Shown here: positions 1 through 9,213 of the stretch, piece after piece
Layout of the letters: each line of letters starts with the position of its first letter
Numbering within the stretch: position 1 is the stretch's first letter
Source: Fimbriimonadales bacterium
Lineage (GTDB): Bacteria; Armatimonadota; Fimbriimonadia; Fimbriimonadales; GBS-DC
DNA: 22,515 nt
Reading direction: 5' to 3'
Assembly: GCA_025060055.1 (NCBI GenBank)
Contig: JANXCK010000060.1
Location: forward strand, 1 to 22,515
Notes under the pieces: generated by a model
What the model saw: only the letters and a program-made list of their open reading frames with translations
What the model was told of the DNA's origin: nothing
Databases searched by the model: none
Program-made: the position numbers and the translations under genes

Positions 1-1089
1 GCTGCCGATGTGGTGCAGGTGGGCGACACGATTGATGTGAAAGTGATGAAGGTGCGTGGCGAGGCGGGGATGCCCGAACTGTCCAAGCGGGAAGCCGACT
101 TCGACAAGCTGTGGCAATCGATCGTGCGGGCGTATGAGAGCCAGGAGACGCTGGAGGCGATGGTGGTCAATGTGGTAAAGGGCGGCGTGGAAGTAAATAT
201 CGGTGTGCGCTGCTTCGTGCCCGCCAGCCAGATTGCCCGACGCCTGCCCCCCAACCAGCTCGACCGTCTGGTCGGCGAGGTCATCCCCATCAAGATTATC
301 GATATCGACGCAGACAAGCGCAAGGCGGTCGCCTCGAACAAGCTGGCAGAGGAAGAAATTCGCAAACGGCGCGAGGAGGAAGAGCGCCAGCGTCGCGAGC
401 GCGTGTTTGCCACGCTTAGCGTAGGGCAGCGCTTCAAGGGCGTCGTGAAACGGATTGCGCCCTACGGCGCATTCGTCGATATCGGCGAATATGAGGGCTT
501 GCTGCACATCAGCGAAATGTCGTGGGCGCGGGTCGAGAACCCGCGTGAAGTTCTCAAGGAGGGCGACGAGATTGATGTCGTGGTGATTCGCCTCGAGCCT
601 GAGAACGGCAAGGTAGCACTGAGCCGTCGCCAAGTGATGCCTGACCCGTGGCAGATCGCTGCACAACAATACAAAGAGGGCGACGAGATCGAAGCGCCGA
701 TCACGCGCGTAGGGCGCACAGGGGCGTTCGCACGGGTGATGGAAGGCGTCGAGGCGTTCCTGCCCCTCTCGGAACTGTCCAGCAAGCGCGTCAAGAGCGC
801 AGACGAAGTGGTCTCGGTGGGCGAAACGGTCAAAGGGCGGATTATTGAGATGGATCCGCGTCGGCGGCGGATGGTGGTCAGCTTGCGTGCGCCAGAAGAG
901 CAGCGCGCCGTGCAGGAGCATCGCCAGCGTGCCGCCATGAGCAAAAGCTCTGGCTTTACGATAGGCGAGCGGCTCTCGTCGCAGCTGCAGCAACTGCGCA
1001 GTGAAGCAGCCGAAGCCGAGACACCTCAAAATCCCGCTCCTGACCCTAATGCGGAGGCAGGAACCAGTGCCGATGCCCCGAATCCCTAA
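1..1089 (+). CDS. rpsA: 30S ribosomal protein S1 (5' end cut by window)
   Basis: This is an RNA-binding protein of the small ribosomal subunit that helps mRNA dock at the ribosome. The reading frame is open from base 1, so the gene starts upstream of the window. Four S1 (OB-fold) repeats are visible: the tail of one (VGDTIDVKVMKV), one at about residues 50-115, a typical one at about 140-210 (APYGAFVDIGEYEGLLHISEMS), and one at about 225-296 (VGRTGAFARVMEGVEAFLPLSEL). A charged, probably coiled linker rich in Glu and Arg joins the second and third visible repeats. The C-terminal tail (SEAAEAETPQNPAPDPNAEA) is acidic, Pro/Ala-rich and probably disordered. The stop TAA overlaps the coaE start codon by one base (TAATG), which suggests translational coupling. 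The family call is very safe. Bacterial S1 usually has four to six repeats; the total here is unknown because of the truncation. Confidence 0.93.
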   Translation, partial: AADVVQVGDTIDVKVMKVRGEAGMPELSKREADFDKLWQSIVRAYESQETLEAMVVNVVKGGVEVNIGVRCFVPASQIARRLPPNQLDRLVGEVIPIKIIDIDADKRKAVASNKLAEEEIRKRREEEERQRRERVFATLSVGQRFKGVVKRIAPYGAFVDIGEYEGLLHISEMSWARVENPREVLKEGDEIDVVVIRLEPENGKVALSRRQVMPDPWQIAAQQYKEGDEIEAPITRVGRTGAFARVMEGVEAFLPLSELSSKRVKSADEVVSVGETVKGRIIEMDPRRRRMVVSLRAPEEQRAVQEHRQRAAMSKSSGFTIGERLSSQLQQLRSEAAEAETPQNPAPDPNAEAGTSADAPNP

Positions 1090-1691
1090 TGCAACGGATT
1101 GCAATCACGGGCGGCGTCGCCGAAGGCAAGACCACAGTCTTGCGGATGTTCGAGTCATGCGGCGCAACAGTGCTGAGCAGTGATGCCTTAGTGGCGACGC
1201 TGCTGCTTCCAGGGACGGAACTATGGCAACGGCTTGTTCAAGAGTTTGGGCAGGGAATTGTGGCAGCGGACGGCACGCTGGCACGCGAGCAGCTGGCGGC
1301 ATTAGCGTTCGGCGATGTGTCCCTGCGCCGCCGACTCAACCAGATTCTTCATCCCCCCGTCGTGCGCGCACTCCACGCGCGGCTCGAATCGCTGGCGTGT
1401 GGCACAACGCCCGTGCTGGTCGAAGTGCCGTTGCTCATCGAGGTGGCGCTGCAAGGCGAGTTCGACGGTGTCGTGGTGGTACACGCGACACCCGCGCTGC
1501 AACGCCGTCGCCTCATCGAGCGTGGTGTCCCGCCACGACGCGCGGGGCAGATGATGCGAGCGCAACTGCCCACGCGCTGCAAACTCGCCTTTGCCGACTG
1601 GGTGATTCGCACGCACCGCCCGCTGGAACACGTCGAGCGCCAAGTGCGCCGAATCTGGCAGACCCTCGTCGCCGAGCGTGGGGTATACTAA
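1089..1691 (+). CDS. coaE: Dephospho-CoA kinase
   Basis: It catalyses the last step of coenzyme A synthesis in the cytoplasm, ATP-dependent phosphorylation of the 3'-hydroxyl of dephospho-CoA. The 200-residue length is normal for the family. Visible motifs are a P-loop GGVAEGKT at residues 8-15, D32 in SSDALV (the second Asp of the family's DAD motif; the first is Ser here), LNQILHPPVV with H88, VEVPLLIE at 111-118, the QRRRLIERG lid region at about 138-146, and AQLPTRCKLAFADWVI. The usual P-loop is GGIGSGKS/T, so the Ala-Glu pair here is unusual. The common Asn after 'ADxVI' is replaced (ADWVIRT). The ATG overlaps the rpsA stop by one base. All of the family's landmark motifs are otherwise present, so I expect a working enzyme. 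Confidence 0.9.
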   Translation: MQRIAITGGVAEGKTTVLRMFESCGATVLSSDALVATLLLPGTELWQRLVQEFGQGIVAADGTLAREQLAALAFGDVSLRRRLNQILHPPVVRALHARLESLACGTTPVLVEVPLLIEVALQGEFDGVVVVHATPALQRRRLIERGVPPRRAGQMMRAQLPTRCKLAFADWVIRTHRPLEHVERQVRRIWQTLVAERGVY

Positions 1692-1772
1692 GCAGCGCAA
1701 CAGAATCGCGGTTCGCTCGTCGAAGTCGCATAGGAGTATCCCTACGCTGATAGAATCGACAGAAGAGGAGGC

Positions 1773-4700
1773 ATGAACGCAGTGATACGACGATGGCAGT
1801 TGTTCGTGGCGGGGCTTTTATTGGCTTGGGCAGGTCATGCGCAGGACGGAGCTGGCTCGTCCGCGCCTTATGATCGCTCGATGCGGAATGTAATGCCGAA
1901 CGCGCGGGTGCGCGAGATCCCTCCGCAGAACTATCGGATTGCGCCGTCGCGTGCGCCGTTGAGCGAGAGCGTCGCATGGCGCAAAGATGGGCTGTTTGAC
2001 CCTCAACGCTTTCAGCAGCAGCTGCAGCAGCGGCAGCAGCGCACGCGCGCGCCACGCTGGGATCGCGACATCACGAACGCAGAACCCGACGAGTTGCACC
2101 CTGTGTACAATCCCGGCGCAACCAAGATGTATTTTGCCAGCAACGCGGGTGCGGTGGGGCGTGACGCGCGGGGCAACGAACGGCTCATCAACCCCACACC
2201 GCGCTACCGTATCTGGCGCGGCGACCTGGACGCAGGCAACCAACTCTTTCTCGGCACGCTCACAAACCTCACGCCGATTACTGGCGACACACCCGATGAG
2301 CAGTTTGGCAGCCAGATCCAGCCTGCGCTCAACGAGCCTGCCAACATCCTCGCATATGCGAACCGCAGCGCCGCGGGCAGCTACAACATCGTCGTTCGCA
2401 GCCTCCTCGACCCGCGGCAGCGTGTCGTGCTGACCACCGACAACGATGGAGTTACGCACAACCTGCATCCCACGCTGAGCCCTGGAGGCAATCTGGTCGT
2501 CTTCTCCTCGAACCGCCTGCTTCCTGGCGATACGCCCGCCACGCGACGCTATCGCCTGTTTGTCGCACGCGCCGACGGGCGCCCGTTTGAGAACAGAGAG
2601 TACTACCGCCCCATCACCAATCCTGACCCTGGCTTTCACGATGTAGAGCCAGCGTGGGCGCCTGACCGAGATCAGATTGCCTTCGTGCGCATCGCGCCTG
2701 ACGGCAGCAGCTATATCTACGTGCTGGACTTCAACACGCTCAGTGCGGTGCAGTGGACAAGCTTTGTTGACCAAAACGGCAACCGCCCGCGCGATCGCCA
2801 ACCCGAATGGACAACAATCGGGGAGGTTCCATTCCTCATCTTCGCATCCACGCGCAAGTCGGGCGCGAACCACGATCGCGGCGCCCCTGCCGACCGCGTG
2901 GATGTGACGGACCGCATCTACAACATCTTTTACATCCCCGCCCTGCTTCCCGAAGAGCAGTCGGGTGCCTCTGCGATAGCCCTCACCGACGATCCCAGTA
3001 GCCCCGCCGAAGCCAAGCCCGATGTGCCTGGCGTTGCGTTCTTTGCGCCAGCAGCAGGCGCGAAGTACCCCACCCCCGCGATTGCCACGCGCAACCGCGT
3101 TGCCTATCACTCCACACGCACGCAGGGCGCAGAACGCCCTGGTCCGGGTCTCCACGACCTATGGGAGACGCAGTTCGCTGACACCACGCCGCCCGTCTTG
3201 GAGGTGTTGCCCGAAGTGAGCCCCAAAGAGATGTTCCCAGGCGACACCGTGACGATTAAGGTGCGCGTGGCGGACTTCCAGAGCGGCGTCAACTTCGTGC
3301 GCGTGCAGTTTAAAGACCCCGACAGCGCCGAGCAAGACGCCGCTGGGGTTGAGCATCGCATCTACCAGCTGTTCCAGTTCGATCCACTCTTTCCGAACCG
3401 GATTTTGGTGGACACCACTTCGCAAGCGTATGTGCCGCTGTTTGTGGAAGTGGGGCAGCAAGCGATTAATCCGCGTACCTACGAATACAAAGAGCCGTAC
3501 AGTCTGGCGCGTTTGGGCTATGCAGGCAGTTTGGACGACACGCTGCTGCTGCAGCCAGAGACCGATCAGAACGGCAACCCGACGGGCTGGTATGTCGCCA
3601 CTTGGCGCACACCCGATGTGCCCAGCGACTTCTACTTGGATGTGATTGTGCGCGATAACGCGGACAACGAGTTTATTTACGATAATGTGTCGGGCTTCAC
3701 GACCCAGCAGTTCACAGGTGTTCACAACATCCTGCTGGTTTCCGACTATATGGGCGGTCAGATTTTCGTGCAGAATCGCGTTGACGCGATTGGCAACCGT
3801 CCCGTGCTGCGCCCCACTTGGCAGCCTGTCGAGAGCTACTGGACAGATAACCCAACTGGCAAGCCGCCGTTCGATGTCGCGCAGCCGCCTACAGGGGCAG
3901 GCGCGATTATCCACGGCGACGGCGCAATCCCGCATCCGACTTTAGGACTGCCGTTCCGTGTCCGCGCCGACACGCTGGGCGAGAACACGCCCTATCGCAA
4001 CCTGTATAACATCTGGCGCGTGCAGTGCCGCAACCCCATCACGCCTGCGGTGTTAGCGGGCTACCTGCCACGCATCGAGCGCGAGCCTATCGACTTGGCA
4101 GGCGGGTTCCGCGACAAGCTGCACGCCACGCGCATCGTCATCTGGGCAAGCCCCTACACAGGCAATGTGTGGGCGGGTCCAGGACACATCTTAGATCCCG
4201 AAATCCAGACCCTGATTCGCACCTTCCTGCAGGGCAGCGGGCGAATAGTGTTCAGCGGTCAAGATATCGCTTGGGCGCTGAGCCTGCGCGGCACCTTCAC
4301 GAATCAGTTCCTCAACGACATTATGCGCGTGTCGTTCGACAGCGACGCCGCCGACGATGTGTTCCTTATTCCGTACGAAGGGTTGCGCCGCGAAATCACC
4401 CGCGTGCCCCCACGCGAGCGCGAAGACCCGAACCCACTCGCCGATAACCCTGGTGGAATTCCTATCTGGATTCGCCGCGTGGGCGCGAACCAAATCGAAG
4501 TAGACAGCCCTGCCGAATTCCGGCTGTCGCACCCCTCGATTTACGTGGTACAACCGCCTCCACTGCTTGAATTCTTCGATGTGCTGCCTCCACGCGGCGC
4601 GACAGCCACGACTCCGCTGTTCACTGACGCGGCGTGGAACCAAGTGTGGCCCGACACTGTTGATGTGGCGCAGAATGCCCGCTCACCCTATCGGTATGTG

Positions 4701-7313
4701 CGCCCACGCGTCAACACGGGCACACTGCTGGGCGACTCCGCCGATGCAGGCTCGTACTACATCAACGAGGCAAACCGCTCCAAGGTGGTGTTTCTGTCAT
4801 TCGGCTTGGAAGGTGTCAACTCGTTTTACAACGATGTCACGATTGGCACTTTGCAGACCCTTTGGTGTCGTGCCTATCGCAACAAGATTCTGCATAATGC
4901 CTTTGGCTGGATGACGCACAGTGTGCTGGAGGGCGTGGTGCGCCAGTATGACCCCGACACGCGCACCTTCTCGCCGCTGCCGCGCGCCCTCGTGCGCGTG
5001 GTGGGCATCTTCCCGCCCAGCATCGCGGATGTTGAAGCAGGCTACGCCATCACCGATTCGAACGGTTTCTATCGGATTGTCGGACTGGAAGCGGGCTTTT
5101 ATGTGGTCGATGCCCAGCGCCCTGGCTTTCGAACCCAGCACCCTGAGACCATAGCATTAGTAGCAGAGACAGCCACCATCAACCTGATTATGGTGGCGAC
5201 GCCGCCAGGGCAAATCGGCGGTCGTGTTATTGACATCAACAATCAGCCTGTGCGCGGCGCTGAGGTTACAGCCACCAGCGTAGAAGACCCCGGACTGGTC
5301 GTGAAGGTGCTTAGTGATCCCGACGGCACTTTCCTCATTCCGCGTGTACCAGCGGGGCGGTGGAATGTGACGGTGGAGAGGTTGGCGTTTGGCGGCTACA
5401 GTCTCCCGCCTGTGGAACCGCCTGGTGGCGTCTACCGAGATGTGGTAGTGCGCTCTGGCGAGACTGTGAGCGTGGGCAACTTCGTGCTGGCGCCGCTGCC
5501 CGGCACAGTGAAGGGTACGGTCACTGACGCGAACACAGGACGCCCGCTGGCTAATGCGCGAATCACTGCCGTGCCCGCAGGCGGGACTGCCGCGCGCGGA
5601 GGCGCAACAACGAACGCGAATGGCACCTACGAATTCCAAGTGCCCGCTGGTGAGTATGTGCTCACGGCAGTCGCGCCTGGCTACGCATCCGAAAGCCGAA
5701 CCGTGACCGTGCCTGCTGAGCGGGAAGTCACGGTCAACTTCGATCTGGCGCCACTGCCACCCGGCTCAGTAACAGGCAAGGTGGTGCGTCGCTTCGGTGG
5801 CGCACCTGAACCTGGCGTTACAGTGAGGCTTCTCCTGCCACCGAACGACGCTGACAGTGGCATTCCGCCCGTGACTACCGATGCTAACGGCAACTACCAA
5901 ATCCCGAATGTCCCGCCTGGTGAGTATATTGTCGTGCCAAGCAAATCGGGATTCACTTTCATCCCGAGTCGGCGCACCATTACCGTAGAGCCGAACCGAA
6001 CGACGGTGGTGGGCGAGTTCCGCGCCGAGCCGTTGCGCACCTTCTTCAAAGGACGCTTCCTGGTCTCTACACCCTACGACTACACGCAGGAGGTGCGCGA
6101 TTTGTTGAGCGTGCCCGCCAACGCGACCTTCCGCTTCTTCACTTGGGATCCCGCTCAGTCGCGCTATGTGTTCTATCCGAACGCGCCCGCGAATCGGTTC
6201 CAGCTCGGACGCGGCTACTTCATCGAGACTTCGGAGGATTTGGCACTCACCACCTTCGGCGTTGCTGCGCCCAATCAGCCGTTCCAAATCCCGCTGCGCA
6301 GCGGATGGAACCTCATCGGCAACCCGTTCACCTTCGATATCGATTGGAGTCAGGTGCAAGTAGTCGATCCCGACACAAACACGGCGATCTCGCTTCCGAC
6401 GGCAGCGGGCAAGCGCATCGTGGCGAACGCGCTGTGGGGCTACTCGTTTGGCAGCTACCTTGCGACCACGCGCCTGAAGGTCTGGGAAGGCTACTGGGTG
6501 TACGCTTATCGCGATACGCGGCTGGTCATCCCGCCTTCGGCGCAAGCGACGAGCAGTGAGAGCCGCAGCGTGAGCGCAAGCCCGACAGGCTGGCGACTGA
6601 CACTGGAAGTTCAGTCGGGCGAGCTGAGAGACCGCGCGTATGTGGGCGTCTCGCGTGCTGCCACGGCGGGCTACGATAGCGAACACGACCTGCTCAAACC
6701 GCCACCACTTGGCTCCGAGTATGTCTACATCAGCCTGCCACGCCTGAACTGGGGCGAGCAGAGCGGTCTGTACGGCGTCGACATCCAGCCAGCTACACGC
6801 AGCACCAGTTGGGAGTTCGCTGTGGAGACCAGCCAGCCCAACCGCGAGGTGACCTTGCGCTGGCCCGATATGCAGCAGCTGCCGCGCTCGGCGAACCTCG
6901 TGCTGGTGAATCTGGACACAGGTGAGCGTCGCTACCTGCGCACCACAGGCGCGTACACCTTCCGCACAGGCGCAAGCGGCGTGAGCCGATTCCGCCTGGA
7001 GATGGCGTCCAGCAGCCGCCTGCTGCGCATCCAGCAGGTGCAAATCAGCGCGGGACGCGGCAACCAGCACACAATCGCGTTCCAACTGACAGGAGATGCG
7101 ACAGTGCAGGTGAATATTCTGTCAGGCGGAAAGGTGGTGCGCCAGCTGCTCCATCAAGCAACGCGCAGCGGCGGGCTGCAGCAAGCTATTTGGGATGGGC
7201 GCGACCAGAACGGTATCGCGCTACCGCCTGGTGCATACACCGTAGAGATTCAAGCCGTGAGCGAGGACGGGCAGGTCGCCCGCGCGACTGCGCCGCTGAT
7301 GCTCACGCGCTGA
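1773..7313 (+). CDS. Giant mosaic secreted protein: TolB-like propeller, GATase-like domain, four carboxypeptidase-regulatory repeats, FlgD-like tail
   Basis: This 1846-residue protein opens with a signal peptide (about residues 1-24, ending AGHAQ). Domains seen in order: a Gln-rich linker (about 81-92); PD40/TolB-type propeller blades (about 106, 226, 288, 339 and 440, for example HPTLSPGGNLVVFSS); an Ig-like segment (about 470-520); an alpha/beta region like the GATase-like domain of secreted peptidases (ILLVSDYMGGQ at about 650, IVFSGQDIAWAL at about 820); four carboxypeptidase-regulatory-like beta repeats (starting about 1052, 1147, 1244 and 1331, each with a DxNGxY-type turn); and the C-terminal module shared with the products at 9214 and 12183 (from about 1421, GWNLIGNPF at 1511, FlgD-like Ig from about 1752, tail PLMLTR). 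AGGAGG at 1766-1771 lies one base from the chosen ATG, so the in-frame GTG at 1782 is a credible alternative start. A lone -10-like TATACT sits at 1684-1689, with no clear -35. It heads the envelope operon. No catalytic site was recognised; a surface or structural role is inferred. Confidence 0.82.
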   Translation: MNAVIRRWQLFVAGLLLAWAGHAQDGAGSSAPYDRSMRNVMPNARVREIPPQNYRIAPSRAPLSESVAWRKDGLFDPQRFQQQLQQRQQRTRAPRWDRDITNAEPDELHPVYNPGATKMYFASNAGAVGRDARGNERLINPTPRYRIWRGDLDAGNQLFLGTLTNLTPITGDTPDEQFGSQIQPALNEPANILAYANRSAAGSYNIVVRSLLDPRQRVVLTTDNDGVTHNLHPTLSPGGNLVVFSSNRLLPGDTPATRRYRLFVARADGRPFENREYYRPITNPDPGFHDVEPAWAPDRDQIAFVRIAPDGSSYIYVLDFNTLSAVQWTSFVDQNGNRPRDRQPEWTTIGEVPFLIFASTRKSGANHDRGAPADRVDVTDRIYNIFYIPALLPEEQSGASAIALTDDPSSPAEAKPDVPGVAFFAPAAGAKYPTPAIATRNRVAYHSTRTQGAERPGPGLHDLWETQFADTTPPVLEVLPEVSPKEMFPGDTVTIKVRVADFQSGVNFVRVQFKDPDSAEQDAAGVEHRIYQLFQFDPLFPNRILVDTTSQAYVPLFVEVGQQAINPRTYEYKEPYSLARLGYAGSLDDTLLLQPETDQNGNPTGWYVATWRTPDVPSDFYLDVIVRDNADNEFIYDNVSGFTTQQFTGVHNILLVSDYMGGQIFVQNRVDAIGNRPVLRPTWQPVESYWTDNPTGKPPFDVAQPPTGAGAIIHGDGAIPHPTLGLPFRVRADTLGENTPYRNLYNIWRVQCRNPITPAVLAGYLPRIEREPIDLAGGFRDKLHATRIVIWASPYTGNVWAGPGHILDPEIQTLIRTFLQGSGRIVFSGQDIAWALSLRGTFTNQFLNDIMRVSFDSDAADDVFLIPYEGLRREITRVPPREREDPNPLADNPGGIPIWIRRVGANQIEVDSPAEFRLSHPSIYVVQPPPLLEFFDVLPPRGATATTPLFTDAAWNQVWPDTVDVAQNARSPYRYVRPRVNTGTLLGDSADAGSYYINEANRSKVVFLSFGLEGVNSFYNDVTIGTLQTLWCRAYRNKILHNAFGWMTHSVLEGVVRQYDPDTRTFSPLPRALVRVVGIFPPSIADVEAGYAITDSNGFYRIVGLEAGFYVVDAQRPGFRTQHPETIALVAETATINLIMVATPPGQIGGRVIDINNQPVRGAEVTATSVEDPGLVVKVLSDPDGTFLIPRVPAGRWNVTVERLAFGGYSLPPVEPPGGVYRDVVVRSGETVSVGNFVLAPLPGTVKGTVTDANTGRPLANARITAVPAGGTAARGGATTNANGTYEFQVPAGEYVLTAVAPGYASESRTVTVPAEREVTVNFDLAPLPPGSVTGKVVRRFGGAPEPGVTVRLLLPPNDADSGIPPVTTDANGNYQIPNVPPGEYIVVPSKSGFTFIPSRRTITVEPNRTTVVGEFRAEPLRTFFKGRFLVSTPYDYTQEVRDLLSVPANATFRFFTWDPAQSRYVFYPNAPANRFQLGRGYFIETSEDLALTTFGVAAPNQPFQIPLRSGWNLIGNPFTFDIDWSQVQVVDPDTNTAISLPTAAGKRIVANALWGYSFGSYLATTRLKVWEGYWVYAYRDTRLVIPPSAQATSSESRSVSASPTGWRLTLEVQSGELRDRAYVGVSRAATAGYDSEHDLLKPPPLGSEYVYISLPRLNWGEQSGLYGVDIQPATRSTSWEFAVETSQPNREVTLRWPDMQQLPRSANLVLVNLDTGERRYLRTTGAYTFRTGASGVSRFRLEMASSSRLLRIQQVQISAGRGNQHTIAFQLTGDATVQVNILSGGKVVRQLLHQATRSGGLQQAIWDGRDQNGIALPPGAYTVEIQAVSEDGQVARATAPLMLTR

Positions 7314-7344
7314 GCAGTCTACGCAGTAAGGAGGAGCTATCAGG

Positions 7345-9135
7345 GTGAAAACAGGGATGAGACGAGCTTGGGCGACGCGCACGGCGTACCTCGGCGTGCT
7401 TAGCATGCTCGCAGTGGGCGTGCTGTACCCGCTGGGCGTCGTGCGTGCGCACGCACAACTGGTGCAACAACTGACGCGCATAGCGATTCTGGATTTCGAG
7501 AATCGGAGCGGGTACGGCGGCGCCAGCATCGCCCGCGCTGCGACCGACGCCGTCGCAGGCGAATACCAGAAACTGGGCAAGTTTGAGGTACTGGCGCGCG
7601 GCGAAGTGGAACAGCAACTCAAAGACCTCGACTTGGCGCCGCCTTTAGACAAATCGGGTTTCCTGCGCTTGGGACGCGCCCTGCAGGTTGAGTCAATCAT
7701 CACGGGCGAAGTGAACGCTGTGAGCTTCGTAGGAAGCCCGAAGCAAGCGCAAGTCGTTCTTACCGTGCGCGTGATTGATATTGCGTCGGGCGAACCCATC
7801 AACGGCGCGGTGGCAACAGGGTTTAGCAACCGACGCCCTGGCTACACGGGTGACGACGACACCCTCGTCCAAGAAGCTATCCGCAACGCGGCGTTCGAGG
7901 CAGTGCGCATCATCCGCAACTACACCATTCCCGAAGCGACCGTGCTGACCACGCGCGCAGGTAAAGAGGTGCTGCTCAATCGCGGCATTCGGGGCGGACT
8001 GCAACCCGGCATGGAGATGATAGTGGTGCGGCGCGGCGAGGAAGTGGGGCGCATCCGCGTCACGCAGGTGTCCGATAGCGACGCCATCGGCGAGATTATC
8101 GACTTTGGACGCGGTATCCAAAGCGAAGACCGCGCTCGCGCCATCTTCCGCGTGCCTACAGTGGAAATCAAAGCAGGGCGCGTAGTAACCGAGCGCCCCC
8201 GCCAGCGCGGCGAAGGCAACAAGCTGCTCCGCGCTCTGGGACCAATCTTGGTGATCGGACTCATCGCCTTTGGCGTCGCGCGCGCCTCATCGGGCGGCAA
8301 CACCCCCGTGCAAACTGTGGTTGCCGAAGCGGGCGCCGATGGCAACTTCGAGCCGTTCGTGCGCATCTCGTGGAAAACCACGCTGTTTGCCAAGAGCGTG
8401 CCCGACATGGTGCAGTGGCAAATCTACCGCTCGGACTTCATCGGCACCGACGAAAACGGGCAGTTGCGCCCTATCGGCGTGACGCCTGGCAACCAAAACT
8501 TCTTCATCGACACCACCGTGCCACGTGTTCTTAGTTATGTCACTGCCCCCAACCTGCGCGAGGGTATTGAAGACATCGAGCTCGAGAGCTACGATGAGGA
8601 CTCGCCTGCTCCCGGCGTGGCGCCCGGACGCTCCTACACTTACCAAATCGCGCTGATCTATCGCGAGCGGATTGATGCAGAGGAGCCGATTGTTCTGTAT
8701 AAAATCTCCGATCGCGTGCGTTCGGGGCAGGTCACGGTGATACTCCCCGTGCTGCTGCTTTCCCCTGTGCAGCGCAGCGAGGATGTCGACCCGAAGGATG
8801 TGCGGTTCAGCTGGCTGGCAGCCGAGAACGCGAATGCCTATCGCGTCGAGGTCTCCCTTGATCCCACCTTCCGCGACCGCAATCGCACCTTCGTTTCGGA
8901 CGAGATTCTTTCCACCGCCGCGGGTGGCTCACCTGTCTCCACGGAGCGCATCGACTTGGAGTCGAGGTTTTTGGCGCGTCTGGGCTTGGCAGGGCGACGC
9001 GTCACGCTGTATTGGCGCGTCGGCTCGCGCAATCTGGGCGACGATCCTGGACCGCTGCCTGGACCGGGCGGTCTGCGCTACGTCTGGAGCCGTCCGTTCG
9101 AGTTCACCACGCAAGAGCTGCCGCCCAGTCCCTAA
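7345..9135 (+). CDS. CsgG/LpoB-like envelope protein with FlgT-like and fibronectin-like domains
   Basis: The 596-residue product has a signal peptide (about 1-38, ending VRAHA). Next comes a domain like the CsgG/LpoB/TolB-N fold (about 45-190: LTRIAILDFENRSG, FEVLARGEVEQQLKDL, LGRALQVESIITGEVNAV). A segment at about 195-265 resembles the FlgT C-terminal domain (VLLNRGIRGGLQPGMEMIVV, VGRIRVTQVSDSDAIGEII). A hydrophobic stretch, LLRALGPILVIGLIAFGVA, lies at about 294-314, followed by two fibronectin-III-like beta regions to the end (about 320-596). CsgG-family proteins form or attend outer-membrane secretion channels, and LpoB-type relatives activate cell-wall synthases; which applies here is not known. 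GTG at 7345 follows GGAGGAG at about 10 bases. The gap to the upstream gene is 31 bases. The second, short CsgG-like protein at 14937 has a similar order of domain then hydrophobic stretch. Confidence 0.75.
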   Translation: MKTGMRRAWATRTAYLGVLSMLAVGVLYPLGVVRAHAQLVQQLTRIAILDFENRSGYGGASIARAATDAVAGEYQKLGKFEVLARGEVEQQLKDLDLAPPLDKSGFLRLGRALQVESIITGEVNAVSFVGSPKQAQVVLTVRVIDIASGEPINGAVATGFSNRRPGYTGDDDTLVQEAIRNAAFEAVRIIRNYTIPEATVLTTRAGKEVLLNRGIRGGLQPGMEMIVVRRGEEVGRIRVTQVSDSDAIGEIIDFGRGIQSEDRARAIFRVPTVEIKAGRVVTERPRQRGEGNKLLRALGPILVIGLIAFGVARASSGGNTPVQTVVAEAGADGNFEPFVRISWKTTLFAKSVPDMVQWQIYRSDFIGTDENGQLRPIGVTPGNQNFFIDTTVPRVLSYVTAPNLREGIEDIELESYDEDSPAPGVAPGRSYTYQIALIYRERIDAEEPIVLYKISDRVRSGQVTVILPVLLLSPVQRSEDVDPKDVRFSWLAAENANAYRVEVSLDPTFRDRNRTFVSDEILSTAAGGSPVSTERIDLESRFLARLGLAGRRVTLYWRVGSRNLGDDPGPLPGPGGLRYVWSRPFEFTTQELPPSP

Positions 9136-9143
9136 TCGTTCAC

Positions 9144-9169
9144 GGGGACGCTGGGAAACCAGTGTCCCC
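9144..9169 (+). terminator. Hairpin with GAAA tetraloop after the CsgG-like gene
   Basis: GGGGACGCTGG at 9144-9154 pairs over 11 positions with CCAGTGTCCCC at 9159-9169 (one G-T wobble), around a GAAA loop of the stable GNRA class. It starts nine bases after the stop codon. No run of T follows (CTTATG), so it may be a partial terminator, a processing or stability element, or a pause site inside the operon. The stem is seen directly; the role is inferred. Confidence 0.6.
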
Positions 9170-9213
9170 CTTATGCGTCTATACAGTAAGGCAATTATCG
9201 GGAGGAGATGCTG

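Noticed and set aside
1684..1756. -10-like hexamers TATACT (1684) and TAGAAT (1751) before the giant protein
   Set aside because: Neither has a -35 partner at 16-18 bases; mentioned with the gene but not listed as promoters.
1818..3155. Long open frame (445 codons) on the minus strand opposite the start of the giant protein
   Set aside because: The + strand has a signal peptide and propeller repeats; the minus frame has no family features. The same holds for the minus frame at 5766-7085.
9208..9213. ATG 9208 as protease start
   Set aside because: Only two bases from GGAGG; ATG 9214 has eight-base spacing and leaves the signal peptide intact.
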